A stretch of DNA of 64,000 nt from positions 158,023,983 to 158,087,982 of the forward strand of contig CM038216.1 in assembly GCA_021442155.1 (NCBI GenBank). The letters run 5' to 3'. This document shows positions 35,081 to 47,991 of this stretch, one piece after another (position 1 is the first letter of the stretch; each line of letters opens with the position of its first letter). The translations under genes and the position numbers were made by a program. The notes below the pieces were generated by a model. That model had not been told where the DNA came from, searched no databases, and was given only the letters and a program-made list of their open reading frames with translations. Origin of the DNA: Cymbidium sinense. Its lineage: Eukaryota; Streptophyta; Magnoliopsida; Asparagales; Orchidaceae.

Positions 35081-37740
35081 TAAGGTGTGATAAATACTTG
35101 CATCACATGTATAAATATGCTTAAGATTCATTCATGTGCATGATACACATGTGAGAAAGAAATAAAATGTTATGTATTTTGTGATAGTAATTCAATTTAC
35201 TTAATCTTGAAATACTTTTCTTTTTGAATAGGTTTGTTTAAAGAAAGTCTAAACTTAGAATTAATTAAAATACATAATAAAATATTCACCAAACAAAATT
35301 CATTAATGAATCTACCTTAGAATCACTTAAGATAGGGAGGAAAGAGAAGTTCTCTTCTCCTTTTCTCTCTTTACAACCTTTAGTAATTAAGCAGATTCAT
35401 TTAAACTAAATCAAATCATCAAATAAAATTAACCCATATTAGCTAAATAACTTAAATGAGACCACCCTTCTAAGTTGAATATTTTCACACTTAGAAAATC
35501 CTAATCTTAAAGCCTAGCTAAGCATATCACACAAACCTTACATGGCACACACATTAGACTAAGTCATCACTTCTAGTCCTATGTTAGGGCAGTGCATAGT
35601 TTGTTGTTTGCTTTTATTTTATGATGTGATATTTTAGTCTGGATGTTAGGGTGTATGTGCGGAGAATGAATGGTAGCATGATTTAGTCTAATCATTATCT
35701 TCTGTAGGGGATTATGCTTAAGGGGCGCTTTAATAAAAATATAATTATTTTTGCTATGCAGGTTACTTATACCCTTAAGCATAATCTAAAATAGGTCAGG
35801 TAGACTTGGTTACCTATATGTGGGGTGTTAAGTCCAATTTATTTATATACATGTTTGAGAATGTATGGTTTGTTTAGCTAATATCTATTTTGTAGGTTTT
35901 AATTAGATTTACTTTTTTCTTTTCATGTAATTTTGCAATTAAAATTTTAGAATGATTGTTATGAGGGATTAGGATGAGCATTGTTTATAAGATCACATCT
36001 TATGTACCATGTGAAGCCTTTGGAGCATCCACATTCTAACCATTCAAAAGAAGGAACTGAAAGAAGAAAAGAAGAATGAAGAAATAAAGAATGAAGACTC
36101 TCATAACATGAATTCATTGCTTAATTATAACAAATTCATTTATAATTCGGGTTGTATAAGGGTAGAGCTCAGCTACCCATTTATCTTTTTGGGTTTGTGT
36201 AGTGGTGCCCGACCACACTTGGTCTTTTATTCTTTTGTATTAGCTTTATAAAATATTTGATATTTTGTTTAGCTTGTGCTTTAGAAATGGCATACTTTTT
36301 CTAGTTTCTTCCTTGCTTGATGCATGGCTTGGATAGTGATTAGGCTCTTAGAAAAAAAATAAATCTTATACCAAATTAATCAACTCAAAATTAAAAATAA
36401 ATAACTCATAACCTCATTTAAAGCCTTAGTTAAAATCAAGATAAAAAAATTAGCAACCTCTTAGCTGGATGAGCATTTTCTTTCTAATATCATGCATAAA
36501 AATATATTATTTCACTCTTAATTGGAGGGCTTCCACCTTTTCCAAAGAACTTGGCTTGACCTTTGAGAGCCATGGTGAAAACACACCTCCCCCTTCTCCC
36601 TAATTTTGGCCCATAATCTTATTTTTCATGAACTAGGCATATGAATTCTATAAGCCTGAGTCAAATGATTGTCCAAAAATAAAAGTAAAATGTAATATAT
36701 TTTGCATTAGGTCTAAGTCATTTTTCAAGCACTTACATGATCTAGTCTCTTAGGGAGTGAGTTTAAGAACTTAGTCTCTTTTCAAAATAAATAATAGCCT
36801 AGTTATCTTGCATAAACATATAACTTGCCTACATGAATTTAAAATCATAGGAGGAGTTAGTTGGCAGCCACCCCTAGGATGTTGTAAGTCTAATAGTCGG
36901 GTGGTTTATCCTCTCTTATAGAGGTAAACCATATGCTCATCTTCGCCTTAGATTTAGGTCGTGTCTTGGCCCTCGCCAAAACTCTCTAGATTTAGGTTCT
37001 AAGGTTGTTGTTTTCCTTTAGGGTTGTGAGCATAAATCCTCACCACTTAGGCACTTCCATGACCTTGCATCATGGAATTATAAGCCCTAAATTTCTAATA
37101 AAAATCCAACCGAGACAAATAAATCCTTTTCAAATTTTAAAAATGTAAAGCCTAACCATAGGATAGTTTGAGATGCTCGCTAAGTTTTCCTAGCATCATG
37201 AGAATCTCCTACTTATCTTCTTTTGGCTTCGATAATAACTCTCTCTCTTTGATCAATCTCATTTAATCTTCCAAAATAAAATAATTTATTGATAGTCTAA
37301 CCTTCAAAATCTTTGAAGACAAACATCATTTACCTTAATCGAGAGTATTCATAAGGAACCCCCTTCCTTAGGATGTAATTAACTATGGGGGCTTACCCCT
37401 GTAGGGAACTTAACGAACCCAATTTAAAATAAATCTTACTTTACTTTTGCATATAAAGTAGGGGAAGAATCTCTAGTACATATGCAGACCCATTGTCCTT
37501 AGGAGTCCTTATTGAGGTGATTAGGTACATTGTAAGGTGGTGATTTTTATCTTTTGAGATAGCACACCTCTCCTCAATGTCATACCCGATCACCCTAATA
37601 AGAGCATCTGTGGATCTATGTGGTGTCCCAACTAAAAGGTGTATATTTTTGTTTTCATTTGTCCTCTTTCAAAAGGATAGATGAAGGCGAAAATATTTCA
37701 CCACAAAGCGGGTATAGGCCTGGCGGATGATAAAGATGAA

Positions 37741-40700
37741 TAGCCCATCGTCATGTGAATACACAAGTAAAAATTGAGCTAAGAGAAATAACCATCCTAT
37801 CCCTTTGAGTATTCACCCACTACTAGTGAGTTGATTAAGCACTTATTCTCTATGTCATTGTTTTATTCTCTAAGTCTTCGACTCACTAGCTTAGATTGAT
37901 CATTCATTATTAGATACCCTTTTTAATGAGTATATTTATTATGGTAGCCTTCGTTGTCAAGTATCATTTATGAAGATTATGTTTATCTCAGTAACCAAAC
38001 CCATTAGCTCTTTATCTGATCTTTCAAGTCAAAAATTTTCTTTATAAATACCTCCAAATATTTACTTATTCACTTAACAAACTATATTCCAATCTTTTTT
38101 GAGAACATTTGAGAGATGTAAACTTATTTACATAGCTAGAAAGAAATAAGAGGCATGAGAATATAGCCATTTATTTCATGACATGATCAATGGTTTTGTG
38201 ATCATGATAATGCTACAACTATAAGCAATATAGGAGATCTTTCATTATTGATTCCAAAATAGAACTACATTAATGTATTTCTTATTCTTTTTATAATCAC
38301 GTTATTATCACTACACTCCAATTTTAAATTCCACTCACCCACTTGTATAACTCAAAATTTTAATTATCATTTTACTGCAAACTTTAGTAATAATGTTGAA
38401 TCCAATGCTATGAGATCTATGATGAATTTTAGCCAAGCCAAAAAATTTTATCAAGACTTGCAAGACTATAATCATATATCTAATATTAGTACTCACTTAT
38501 GTACTATTTTCACAAACATCATTTATAATTGGTCCACTATCAATCAAGTTTTGTAAAACAGACCTCTATCCTGTCATCATCCTATTGTGATCTTATGCAT
38601 AATACACATATTATACAACATATATGATCTCTTAACATTTTTTATTAACATCACCACACTTCTTTTTTAATTAAATGCTACATGGATTAAAGCAAATTTA
38701 ATGCTATGAATATGCTCATTCAATATTTAAAAATTTTACTTCTATTCATAATTCTAAGTCAAGCAATGTCAAGACCTAGCAATTGATCTTGTGTTAGCTT
38801 ATGTCTAAAGTAAAATATAATTTATCATATCTTGACTAATCCAATATTATTCTTGCTCCATTCATGAATCACTCATTTTATATTCTCATTAGCATGTCAT
38901 CAATATTGAATATGAAAATTTAGATCAGCCTACAAAATCCTAGCTCTTTAAACTAATCAATTATATACATAACCTCAAGACATCTAAAGTGGCTAGTCCT
39001 CTAGCATAGAGCCTATGATTGATGTTCATGAACTTTAAGAGAATGAGAGATGAAGATTGCAACAATAATAACAAAAATGAAGATCCATATTATTTTCAAA
39101 TATGATTTCATGAGTTGAAAGATTACATATGACATTCTCCATATCTTGATCAAGGCCCCTCAAATTTTTTTAGTGTATTTTTTTCTTTATTGTTCTTTGT
39201 GTTGTTGTTTTAGTTTCTATAATCATTTGTTCTAGTTGCATCTTTCCTTTTTGAGAGGTTAAAAGGAAGTGTACATTGGTTTTTAATTTAGTTTTTTTTT
39301 ATATTCCTTTTACAAGTTTTATGCATTCACATTTTTATTTATCCTTTTATGGTAAGTATTTTGAATGTAAGAGTAATTCAAGAAATGTGTAAGTTGTAAT
39401 GTCTATCTAGAAATATGAATTTTTATTTCATTATTCATGGCATTTTGTTCATCATTTTAAAATTCAGCTTATTATTAAAAATTAACATGCTCTGACATCT
39501 AATGCATATTAAATTAAAATTTTAAGAAATGCATAGATTTAGTGTGCATTTCAACAACCCCAAAAACTAAAAAGAATAACTAAAAAAGTTTCATCATTAT
39601 TAAAAAAATATTGTTAATCTCACTTATGAGCTCTATCTTGTATTAAATTATTTAAATGCTCATTAACATAACTTAGTTTTAGGTTATTTGGCCATAAAAG
39701 TAATGTGCTAGCTTATGTACTAACATCTCATGTATAAATTGAAAGATAGTTTCAAATGCTCAAACAAAGATGCTAAGTCAAATAAAACCTAAAATTTAAT
39801 TTAGTCAACAATTCAATATAGTCAATATTAGATCATATTGTTTTTAAGACAAATGCTTTATGAAGTTTAAATATATAATTTTATTTATTATATAGTCTTA
39901 TTTTATTTCATGTTGTGGATATAAAAAAAATGCTTAGGTAATCAACAAATATTGATGAGTATATGAACTCAAAAATAAAATTGGATAAAACATTTGTTAA
40001 AAATGAACTTAATTGATCATATTATACAAACTTGGACCATAATATATGACTAGCATCAAGCTGAAATTAAATTAGGGAAAAATTTTTTGTTAAGTAAGGA
40101 TGATCATAAAATAAATAAAATTTGAATCTTCATACTATACTATATAACATGATCTATTTATATTAATTAAGAAATTTAATATTTTGACAATTTATGCTAT
40201 TAAAATAGAATTGAACTATTTGAAAATATCATATTACATGATAAATTTCATTAATAAATCTAATTTATCAAATGAATTAAATGGATGATTTAATATGACT
40301 TAGTGTTAACTTATCACATTGTACAATTATGATCATATTATATGATTAACTGTTACCCTTTTTCCTAATTAAAATTAGAGGTCGGTTGTTTTATAGATTC
40401 GATAGATAAGTAATGCTAAATCCTCAATGTTAGAAAGATGTCAGTGTGCTAGAGACTCACTAAGGCACTACTTATTAAACTAATAAAAATAATTTTTGGT
40501 GAGAAAAATTGAAGGATAACACACAAGGTAATATGTTTCATTTTGTAGCTTTGTTTGTATGTTAGAGATGTGCTTGAGTTAAGATCTATTTTATTCTATT
40601 TATAAGAGAGATCATAATCTTAAAAAGTATTGTAAAGACTTGGTTCCACTAGTCAATGAACTAGAGCAGCATTTTTTTTTTACTTGAGGTAGAGAAGGGT

Positions 40701-41240
40701 CTAGTGTTTCTCCATTACTTATTAAGAAGAGTGGTTTCTCAACTTCATTGTAGCAAAAGATATGAGTAGAGGAAATATCTAGAGTGGGACTTGGGGAGGG
40801 GACATGCCATTGATGTCAAACCACTATATTTGTGTTTACATTTCTCTTATTTTCTTCATTCTTACTATTATAGCTCATTATTATACCTTCAAAATACTTT
40901 GCAAAAATATGAAACATGTAGTGATTTAATTGTCGCTTGTAATACAATAAAACTTCTTGAATTCAAGAAACTAATTATGTGAAGGTGTGTACTAAGCAAT
41001 CAAAAAATAATAATTTCTTACTTTGTCTTAAACTATAATAATTTAGTTTCAAAGATAGATTTAGTTCGAACAAATTTGTATTTCAAAAATATTAAAATAC
41101 ACTAATACACCACCCCAGAAGTGCCATACCTTTCACATTGAATTAATTAGTTCTAAATCACTAATTAGTGTAAGGGTCTATTGAATTTGCTATAGGTCAA
41201 AGTTTAGATAAGGCGTTATATAAATTGAAACAAGTCATAA
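37741..41240. other. AT-rich stretch with a doubtful copia trace
   Basis: No gene. On the plus strand 38,182-38,556 is open apart from one stop and includes ATTISNIGDLSLL, which faintly resembles the end of a copia protease (…ISNIG…NVF…P.ITKNLLS). The match is too weak to name. The rest shows only A/T-rich unique sequence. Confidence 0.25.
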
Positions 41241-41249
41241 TATGCATGG

Positions 41250-41660
41250 CATAACCGAACAAAAACGAAATTATTAATTTGTTCAAAGCATTACTTATAA
41301 ACAAATCACAAAAATAAGGTAGGAATTGCTTATCTGACCAACTGATCATAGATTTATGTTAAATACGGCGCCTGTTCTTAGCAGGACTTCAACAAATCAG
41401 GCACATTAGTAAAGACCTTCGTATTGAATGCTATGTAAGTTACAAAAGTTCAACTCTTTTTCTCTAAATAACGTCAAACTTATCCAAAAAATACACAAAA
41501 CTAAGATTATGTGAACAGTTCTCAGAATTTAATGCTCTTAAGCTATCAAATTAATTACTATAACTGACGTGAAACAGTTTAAAACCTCAAACAGCAATTA
41601 AATTCACTAACTTTAGATGTAACTTTCAATCTCATCTGTAAATTATATATAAATCACCAT
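41250..41660 (+). promoter_or_regulatory. Promoter of ECA1-like copy 2, conserved with copy 1
   Basis: A TATA box (TATATATAAATC, 41,644-41,655) lies about 85 bases before the ATG. Upstream to about 41,250 the sequence matches the copy 1 promoter on the opposite strand, e.g. ATTATTAATTTGTTCAAAG and TCAAATTAATTACTATAAC. Confidence 0.65.
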
Positions 41661-41737
41661 TGACAACTCACCTCCCCGCATCAACAAAGCACATACATCT
41701 TTTTACCTTACAACAAGATTACACCACAACAACGACA

Positions 41738-42073
41738 ATGGCCAAATCAATAGCAATTCCTTATGCCATCCTCTTTCTCCTTGTCGTCGGCACAACAATG
41801 CCATCAGCCTCATCATTCGAACTCATTCCTAATATTTTGAAATGTGGGAAAGCCATTGTTGAGGTCGAGCACTGTGCAGTGAAGCTTCTTCCTTCTTTTC
41901 TCTCTTTACACATAAGGCTTACTGAGGAGTGTTGCAAGGCTTTCGTACACATTGAAGAGAGCTGCCTTCCTATGATATTCACCGTCCCTGTGTTAGGACC
42001 TAAGTTGTCAAACCTAACCTCCAGTGTTTGCAGCACATTCGTGGATCCTTCATCGCCACCGGCGTTAGCTTAA
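41738..42073 (+). CDS. ECA1/prolamin-like secreted cysteine-rich protein, copy 2
   Basis: An intact single-exon gene of 111 codons. The signal peptide (MAKSIAIPYA, ILFLLVVGTT, MPSASS) is followed by a mature domain with six cysteines at 36, 46, 65, 66, 76 and 98, the same spacing as copy 1 (C-x9-C-x18-CC-x9-C-x21-C). The end is DPSSPPALA and stop. I chose the ATG at 41,738 rather than a longer open frame, because it aligns with copy 1 and everything upstream is 5' leader. An AATAAA lies about 145 bases after the stop. One residue fewer than copy 1 (PN-ILKC against PDYILKC). As a secreted, probably reproductive-tissue protein its partner is unknown. Confidence 0.85.
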   Translation: MAKSIAIPYAILFLLVVGTTMPSASSFELIPNILKCGKAIVEVEHCAVKLLPSFLSLHIRLTEECCKAFVHIEESCLPMIFTVPVLGPKLSNLTSSVCSTFVDPSSPPALA

Positions 42074-42079
42074 AAAAAG

Positions 42080-43105
42080 TATTCAAACTTTGTTCTCTTG
42101 AAATGTTCAGTACGCATATTTGTATGTGTATGAGAGTTAAGTGCTGGTGACTTTTATCTTAGGATTTACCCAATAATCAATTAAATGTGTTGAACTTTCA
42201 GTTTTAATATTATTCTCATCCTAATAAAAAAAAGCAGTTGGCCTCTTTTATCATTATCTGAAATCATAACTTGAAGCTTGTTATGCTGAATATTTTGAAA
42301 AAGCAATTTTTGTGTGTGTGTGTGTGTGTAATCCTTAAGTCTAATATAAATTATTTTGTAAGATCTATTTAGTTGAAGCTAATTCCATCGAAAATACAAA
42401 TAGATAGAAGAAAATTGATAGATGTTGAATAGTAATGTTGAAGTCAAAAAATGAAATATAATGTGATATCAAAGTAAAATTTCATCCCTTCAATACTTTG
42501 AATATAAGGGCCTCTTTAAGATCAATTACATTTTGTATTTTTTTTCTTTTATTTTTTAAAATATGTATATTTAGTGTATTTTTATATATTTTTATTTTTA
42601 AAATAAATAATATTATTTTTAAAATCAATCAAAATAGCTTTTAGGTATTCTAAATGTTATTAAAATTAATTATTACAATAAAACATATTTTATTATGAAT
42701 CAAAACATAGAAAAAATATAATATAATATAACATTTAAAATTTAAAAATAAAAGTAACCCCAAATTGTCCCAAAGAGTATTCAATTGGTGCAAGAGATAA
42801 CAACGCAATTGATAATTGAGATTAAAAATATTTTTTACTTTATCATGAACTGAGATGAGTCTAGCTTGAGAGAGGTAATGATATGAGATTCACCACATTA
42901 GTTCTGATTTTTTTTTTTTTTAAATCAATTCAAACTAAAATAAATTTAATTTTTAAGGAACGTTTGAAATTATTTTAACTCAAAAAAAATATATATATCA
43001 AAAGAAGTAATGATGTGTAACTTTACTTTTATATATATCAAACAAAAAATATATGCGTATCTATCACTCAAAATTTGGTATTTATTTATATTACATCTAA
43101 ATATT
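42080..43105. other. Gene-free AT-rich stretch downstream of ECA1-like copy 2
   Basis: The first about 100 bases still match the 3' flank of copy 1 (TGTTCTC, GACTTTTATCTTA). A (GT)n run lies at 42,310-42,329. Nothing else is recognisable. Confidence 0.45.
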
Positions 43106-43330
43106 TTTATGAAAATTTACGTGCATAGCACGTAATTCTTATGCATTTACATATTAAATATCTAAAAATTTATATTATTAAAATAGTATTTGTTTATTTT
43201 TTTAGTGTATGAAAAGGAGTCTTTTAGTTTAAAAAAATAATGATGATGATATTAAAAATTTAAGTAATATTTATATAAATATAAAAATTTAGATGTTATA
43301 TATATATAATCTGTTGTGTATATAAATGTT
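43106..43330. mobile_element. Degraded relative of the Mutator-like MITE
   Basis: AATTTACGTGCATAGCACG followed by TAATTCTTATGCATTTACAT matches the terminal repeat of the MITE at 12,994, and the other end (AAAAATTTAGATGTTATATA) resembles its inverted partner. Target duplication was not found. Confidence 0.4.
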
Positions 43331-43640
43331 CCTTCTAAATACTGTTGTACAACAAAAAACAGCAACTACATAGATAACTTTAAATTGTCCAGCGTTTTGC
43401 CTGAAATTCTGCCAAAATGAAGCGCACAAAAGGAGGGTGGAAAGGTGAGGATTACCTTGGCCACTTGTCTCTAGGGCTATAAATGAACTAAAAGTTCAAC
43501 AAGTTATTCATAACTTTGATCGATTAGAGCTCATTCATGACCATTTTATTAGTTAAATGAGCTTGAACATTTTTGTAAATACTCTATTACTAGAAGAATA
43601 AGTTTGAATAGCTAATCGTTCGGTTCATTTATGTTCATAA

Positions 43641-46141
43641 TGTTGACCCTCTTTAATATCCCATTTTTCTTTAGAGAATAAAAAGATAAAAGAGAAATAA
43701 TAATAATAATAATAGTAGTGCATAAATATATTTATACTATATATACGTAAATATATATAACATAGATATATTTATGTTATAAATATATTTATATATATAT
43801 TATAAATATAAATAGATATAAAAAAAGAAAAAATATATTACCAGTAGTATGTAAAAAAAGAAAAAAAATATTATCGTTAGTATGTAATGACAAATTAAAT
43901 TATCCATTGAATTACTTTGAGTAAATCTTCTTCTTAAATGAGAATTACTTCAAGGAGTAAATCTTCTTCTTAAAATAACAAATTAAATTATTCATTGAAT
44001 CTATAGCTTCAAAACGCCTTACGAAGATCATAAAGCCTCCTTTAATCAAAAAAAAATTAAGGAATTTCATTCTAATGATGATTTTCAAAATCAATGATTT
44101 CTTTAATTATATGAAATTAGCTAAGCTATAAACACCTGCATGTGCTCAGACATAGAGATTTCAAGTACAAATTTTCATGTTTGAAAAGGCTACGCATGCT
44201 AAAATGGAATTAAATAAAAATATAAAATCAATATCATAGTTCAAACACAAAACTATCTAAATTTTCAAACACACCGCATGGGCCCCAACGCTACGCTGAA
44301 TGTTTAAATTCAAGCATCTGAGGATGTTGCGCGGGTTATTTTTTGGTTTAGTCTTAGGACTGGGTCCGGGTTAACAAAACCTAAAAACATATAATAAGAG
44401 TTTCAAAAGTAGATCTAATCCTCTGTTAGCAGCTAAATAGAGTTAACAGGATCTAAAGCTTTTAAACATATTCAAATTATTCAAACAAAAAATTACCTAA
44501 AATTACTATACACTCGCATGGGCCCCGACACTATGCTAAATATTTAAATTCAAGTGTTTGAGGCATTGCGGGTTCTTGGTTTAGTCTTGGGGTAGTGGGT
44601 TAACAAAACCTAAAATAAAACCTATAAAAAGAATTTCAAATCAATGAAATATCTGAAAAATTGATTCTGTTAGGTGATAGTAGATATAATCCTCTATTAG
44701 CAACTAAATAGAGTTGACAGGATCTAAAGTTTTTAAACACATTCAAATTAATCAATTTTTCAAATCAAATTAAGTTGTTTCCTGATTTAGTCTTAGGATT
44801 GGGTCCGGGTTAACAAAACTTAAAAATCTATTATAAGAATTTCAATTCAGTAAAATATCTGAGAAGCTAATTATGTTAAGTGATAGTAGATATGTTCCTC
44901 ATTAGCATTAAGCGAGTTGGCGATCTAAAAACTCAAACATAAAATTACCTGAATTCTTAAATACACCCGCATGGGCCCCGACACTATGTTGAATGCTTAA
45001 ATTCAAGTGTTTGAAGATGCTGCGTGGGTTGCTTCCCAGTTTAGTCTTAAGATTGGGTCCGGGTTAACAAAACTTAAAAACCTATAATTAAAGTTTCGAA
45101 TCAGTGAAATTGATTCTGTCAGATGATAATAGATCTTTTCTTCTGTTAGCTGCTAAACAGAGTTGACAGGATCTAAAACTCTTAAACATATTCGAATTAT
45201 TCAATTTTTTAACTCAAATTAAATATCAATCTGAAAAATTATTTAAATGAAACTCTATCATTAAAAAACTTAAATCAAACTCAATCTATTCACCTTCCGT
45301 AATTGTTTATCGGGTGTGAAAAATTAAGAAATCTCTAGCTCACAAAGGAGCCAATGTCAAATCAAGTGTTCTGTTATGTTCACTCTCAATCAATCTCACG
45401 TTAGTAAGGATGTGGCCCGTGTCCTCTAACTGCGTGGCTTGACCAGTAGGCTCCACAGATGAAACAGTTACGACCAGAGTCTTCTGATTCAGTGGTTTGG
45501 CCAGTCCGGCTCCATGATATTACGATCACGACCGTAGCCCGTATACTCTCCAATGGCTCTGCCCTTTGAGTTGTGAATCATAGGGTATACTTGATAGGAC
45601 AAACAACCATTTATCAGCTAAGGTAGACTTAAGCCTGTCTCCTTAGATAAACACCACCCCAAGTCTACAAAAATTTTTTGGACGACGTAACCCATGTGTT
45701 GCTGATGAGGATCCTTCTGCCAGGTTGGGTCAACTACCTCCTCTGACTAAGTAGACTAGGGATCGCAACTGCCTGGGATGTGGAACCATGGGATCTAGAT
45801 CGGGCACGTCATTATTCCCCCAACCATCCAGTTTAAGCTGAAATGATAAATTTCATAATCTAAATTCTAAAACTCCATATGCTGTTACTATACGCTATAC
45901 ATTTAGTGAACTAATGACTAGCCTTAATCGAAAGTTTTCTCTCACTTATTGGGAGGGATAATTAACTATAGGGGCTTGTGCCTATAAGAAACCTGGAACC
46001 AGATCTAAAGTTCTCTCCAAATTAGGATGAAATCTCTGGGTAGTGTCTTATCTACTATCTCATCTGCCTTTTGAAAATTACACCGACACATTTTAAACAC
46101 TCTTTTCATCGAAGAGGTCGATGGTGAATTTTCAGAGCCCA
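43641..46141 (+). repeat. 5' LTR of element B (2.5 kb)
   Basis: It starts TGTTGACCCTCTTTAATATC and ends TTTCAGAGCCCA, eight bases before the PBS. Its last 900 bases match the LTR ends of elements A and C; its first about 300 bases match 55,434-55,710. Inside, 44,240-45,240 carries tandem units. Confidence 0.75.
44240..45240 (+). repeat. Tandem repeats in element B LTR (about 240 bp, four units)
   Basis: CGCATGGGCCCC starts units at 44,275, 44,515 and 44,969; a fourth unit lacking this start lies between. Each contains GATTGGGTCCGGGTTAACAA or a variant and CTAAATAGAGTT(G/A)ACAGGATC. One inverted copy occurs in element C near 57,890-58,130. Confidence 0.75.
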
Positions 46142-46149
46142 TAGATTTT

Positions 46150-46168
46150 TGGTGACTCTGCTGGGGAC
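46150..46168 (+). other. Primer binding site of element B (tRNA-Arg type)
   Basis: TGGTGACTCTGCTGGGGAC lies eight bases after the LTR end. It is complementary to the 3' end of a plant tRNA-Arg apart from a few positions and has the form used by Tat/Ogre elements. Confidence 0.75.
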
Positions 46169-46314
46169 AAGATTCTCTTTCTATCTTTGGCTTGTCGAAT
46201 TTAATCTATAGTAGCAGTGGAGCATGATAAAATTGATATTTAAAATTAATCATCAATAAAATTAAATTTAAATCAATCATATTCTTATGATTAATCTATT
46301 TGTTATGTATATTG

Positions 46315-47730
46315 ATGGATCTTCAAAATACCTTTTATCATGCAGCTAGGTCACAGAGCAAATATCCGTCTGGCTAACGCTATAATCAATACTGGGGATG
46401 TTGGAGCTACTATTCAATTTGATAGTATAGACTTCCCAGCCATCACTGGTGTAAATAATCCTCCACATGAGCATCTGCATATTGTACACACCAACCTGTG
46501 TATTAGAGGATGACAATTCGAATGGACACTACTGCTACTGGGGTTCCTCAAAAGAGAGCCTTTGTACTTGAAAGATTGATTCATTATGAGGTGCTAGTCA
46601 TGAAAAGAACCTTCCGCGAAAGTTTTTCATACACATGAATGACAACCACGCCGTTGAACATTTCGCACTAGGAAGGTATTATACTGAAGCCTCCTCTTCT
46701 GAAAAAAAATGTTGAGTAGAGGGCAAAGGAGAAGAAACACTAAATTGCGAGCTCAATAGTTACTTTCTGAATCACAAGTCATACAACCAACCTTCCAACC
46801 AGAAGCGACTATTTCTACCCATAATAAATTTGAAAAATTTGAGATGGCTGAAAAGAAATAGCTCTACTGGTGATGTTAACCGATATTTTTGGGCTCAATA
46901 GCAGTCAACTTCAACCTTTATGAAGAAATAACATGAAACTCTATCTATTCGAGCACATAGAGTTCTAAAGGTTGTTAAAAAAATGTCTTGTGAAGAATAG
47001 GTATCAAATGTCAATTATCAAAGAAGCCAAAAATGCTCCACTACAAAAGCTACAATCAGTGGTAGTAAGAGCGCAAGACCATTCTAAGAAAGCCCTGCAT
47101 GGTGAACATCGGGGTGTGACACCTAAACTGCATGTTCGAGAATCCACTACCAAAAGGTCACGGGAAAAAAGAAAATAAATATGGAGGTCGAAGCCCTCAA
47201 GAAGAAGTAGCAGCACAAAAGCTTCTTCATCTTGAAGCAAGCTAATCTAGAGACAACAGAGAAAGAGAAATGCTGAACTATGTGCTCAATTGCCATTGTT
47301 CAAGTAGAAAATTATACAATTAGTTATGGAACCAGAAGTGAGTGTTCCAACCCATGATAGGTTTGATAGCCTAAGAAGAGTAAAGTAGAATAGCTCTACT
47401 GATCAAATCAAACAATCATTTTGGACTAGATAACATCAGATTCTAGCTTATTCAGTGAGGAAACTTGAAACTATATATGCAAGAGTGCATTGAATTCTCA
47501 AAGTTGCTAAGGAGAAAGGACTGACAAAAAAAAAATATGAAGGTCTTATCATCAGGGAGGCTAGAGTTGCTCCTTCAAGAAGACCCCCTCATACAACCCT
47601 AGCAAGATGTCTACTAATTTAAGTCTCGCATGGTGAGCATCGATGCATGACACTTGGACCACAGGTCCAAGGATCTGTCATCGAAAGGTCCTGATAAAAA
47701 GATAAGCAAATTTGGAGGCTAGAGCCTAGA
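46315..47730 (+). pseudogene. Element B: ORF1, internally duplicated and broken
   Basis: ATGGATCTTCAAAAT at 46,315 aligns with the ORF1 start of element A, but a one-base loss shifts the frame; the continuation ANIRLANAIINTGDVGATIQF is open from 46,340 to 46,514. Downstream the words LKVVK or LKVAK, then IIKEA(K/R).AP and HGEHR occur twice, showing that about 500 bases (46,720-47,210 and 47,260-47,730) are a tandem duplication. Function of this Tat/Ogre ORF1 is unknown. Confidence 0.5.
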
Positions 47731-47789
47731 AGTTAAATTGCCTTACAGAAAGACAACAATGTGACATCTGGACTGTACTCCTATAAAAT

Positions 47790-47990
47790 TCACTCATTAT
47801 GCGCTAGTATTTGGAGTTGAAGTAGTCTTATCACTTGAAGTTGAACTACATTCACTCTGAGTAGCCATTCAACACAATCCCACTCAAGATGAGAATGTCT
47901 ATCTACGGATGTGAGAATTTGATGGACTTGATGAGGTCAGGCACCAAGCTCAACAAAATCTAGAAGTCTACCGAGCAAAGATGTCCACAA
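47790..47990 (+). pseudogene. Element B: misplaced integrase C-terminal piece
   Basis: The plus strand encodes IKFTHYALVFGVEVVLSLEV, VAIQHNPTQDENVY and LDEVRHQAQQNLEVYRAKMS. The same text belongs to the C-terminal half of integrase and occurs at its proper place at 49,730-49,930. Here it sits in front of RNase H, where gag, protease and RT should be, joined directly to KLHHYML-like RNase H sequence at about 47,990. Confidence 0.65.
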
Positions 47991-47991
47991 G

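Larger units (their letters stand above)
29669..37740 (+). repeat. Probable long LTR-derived block, non-coding
   Basis: About 8 kb without a gene. It starts with TGTTAG after a purine tract. From 29,700 to 31,330 it is a quasi-repeat of CAAATCAA and CCAAATTGAC words. Tandem duplications follow at 32,181 and 34,555. Near 37,376-37,420 the text TAATTAACTATGGGGGCTTACCCCTG resembles the LTR segment of elements A-C (TAATTAACTATAGGGGCTTG near the LTR end). This suggests a single very long LTR, or LTR plus flanks, of a Tat-related element. The right boundary is not established and no PBS was found. Confidence 0.35.

Noticed and set aside
38182..38556. Copia protease-like trace
   Set aside because: Only a dozen residues look familiar and no other copia domain is adjacent; kept as a remark in the feature list only.
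41660..42073. Longer version of ECA1-like copy 2 starting at 41,660
   Set aside because: It would start at a TTG; the ATG at 41,738 aligns with copy 1 and leaves a normal 5' leader after the TATA box.
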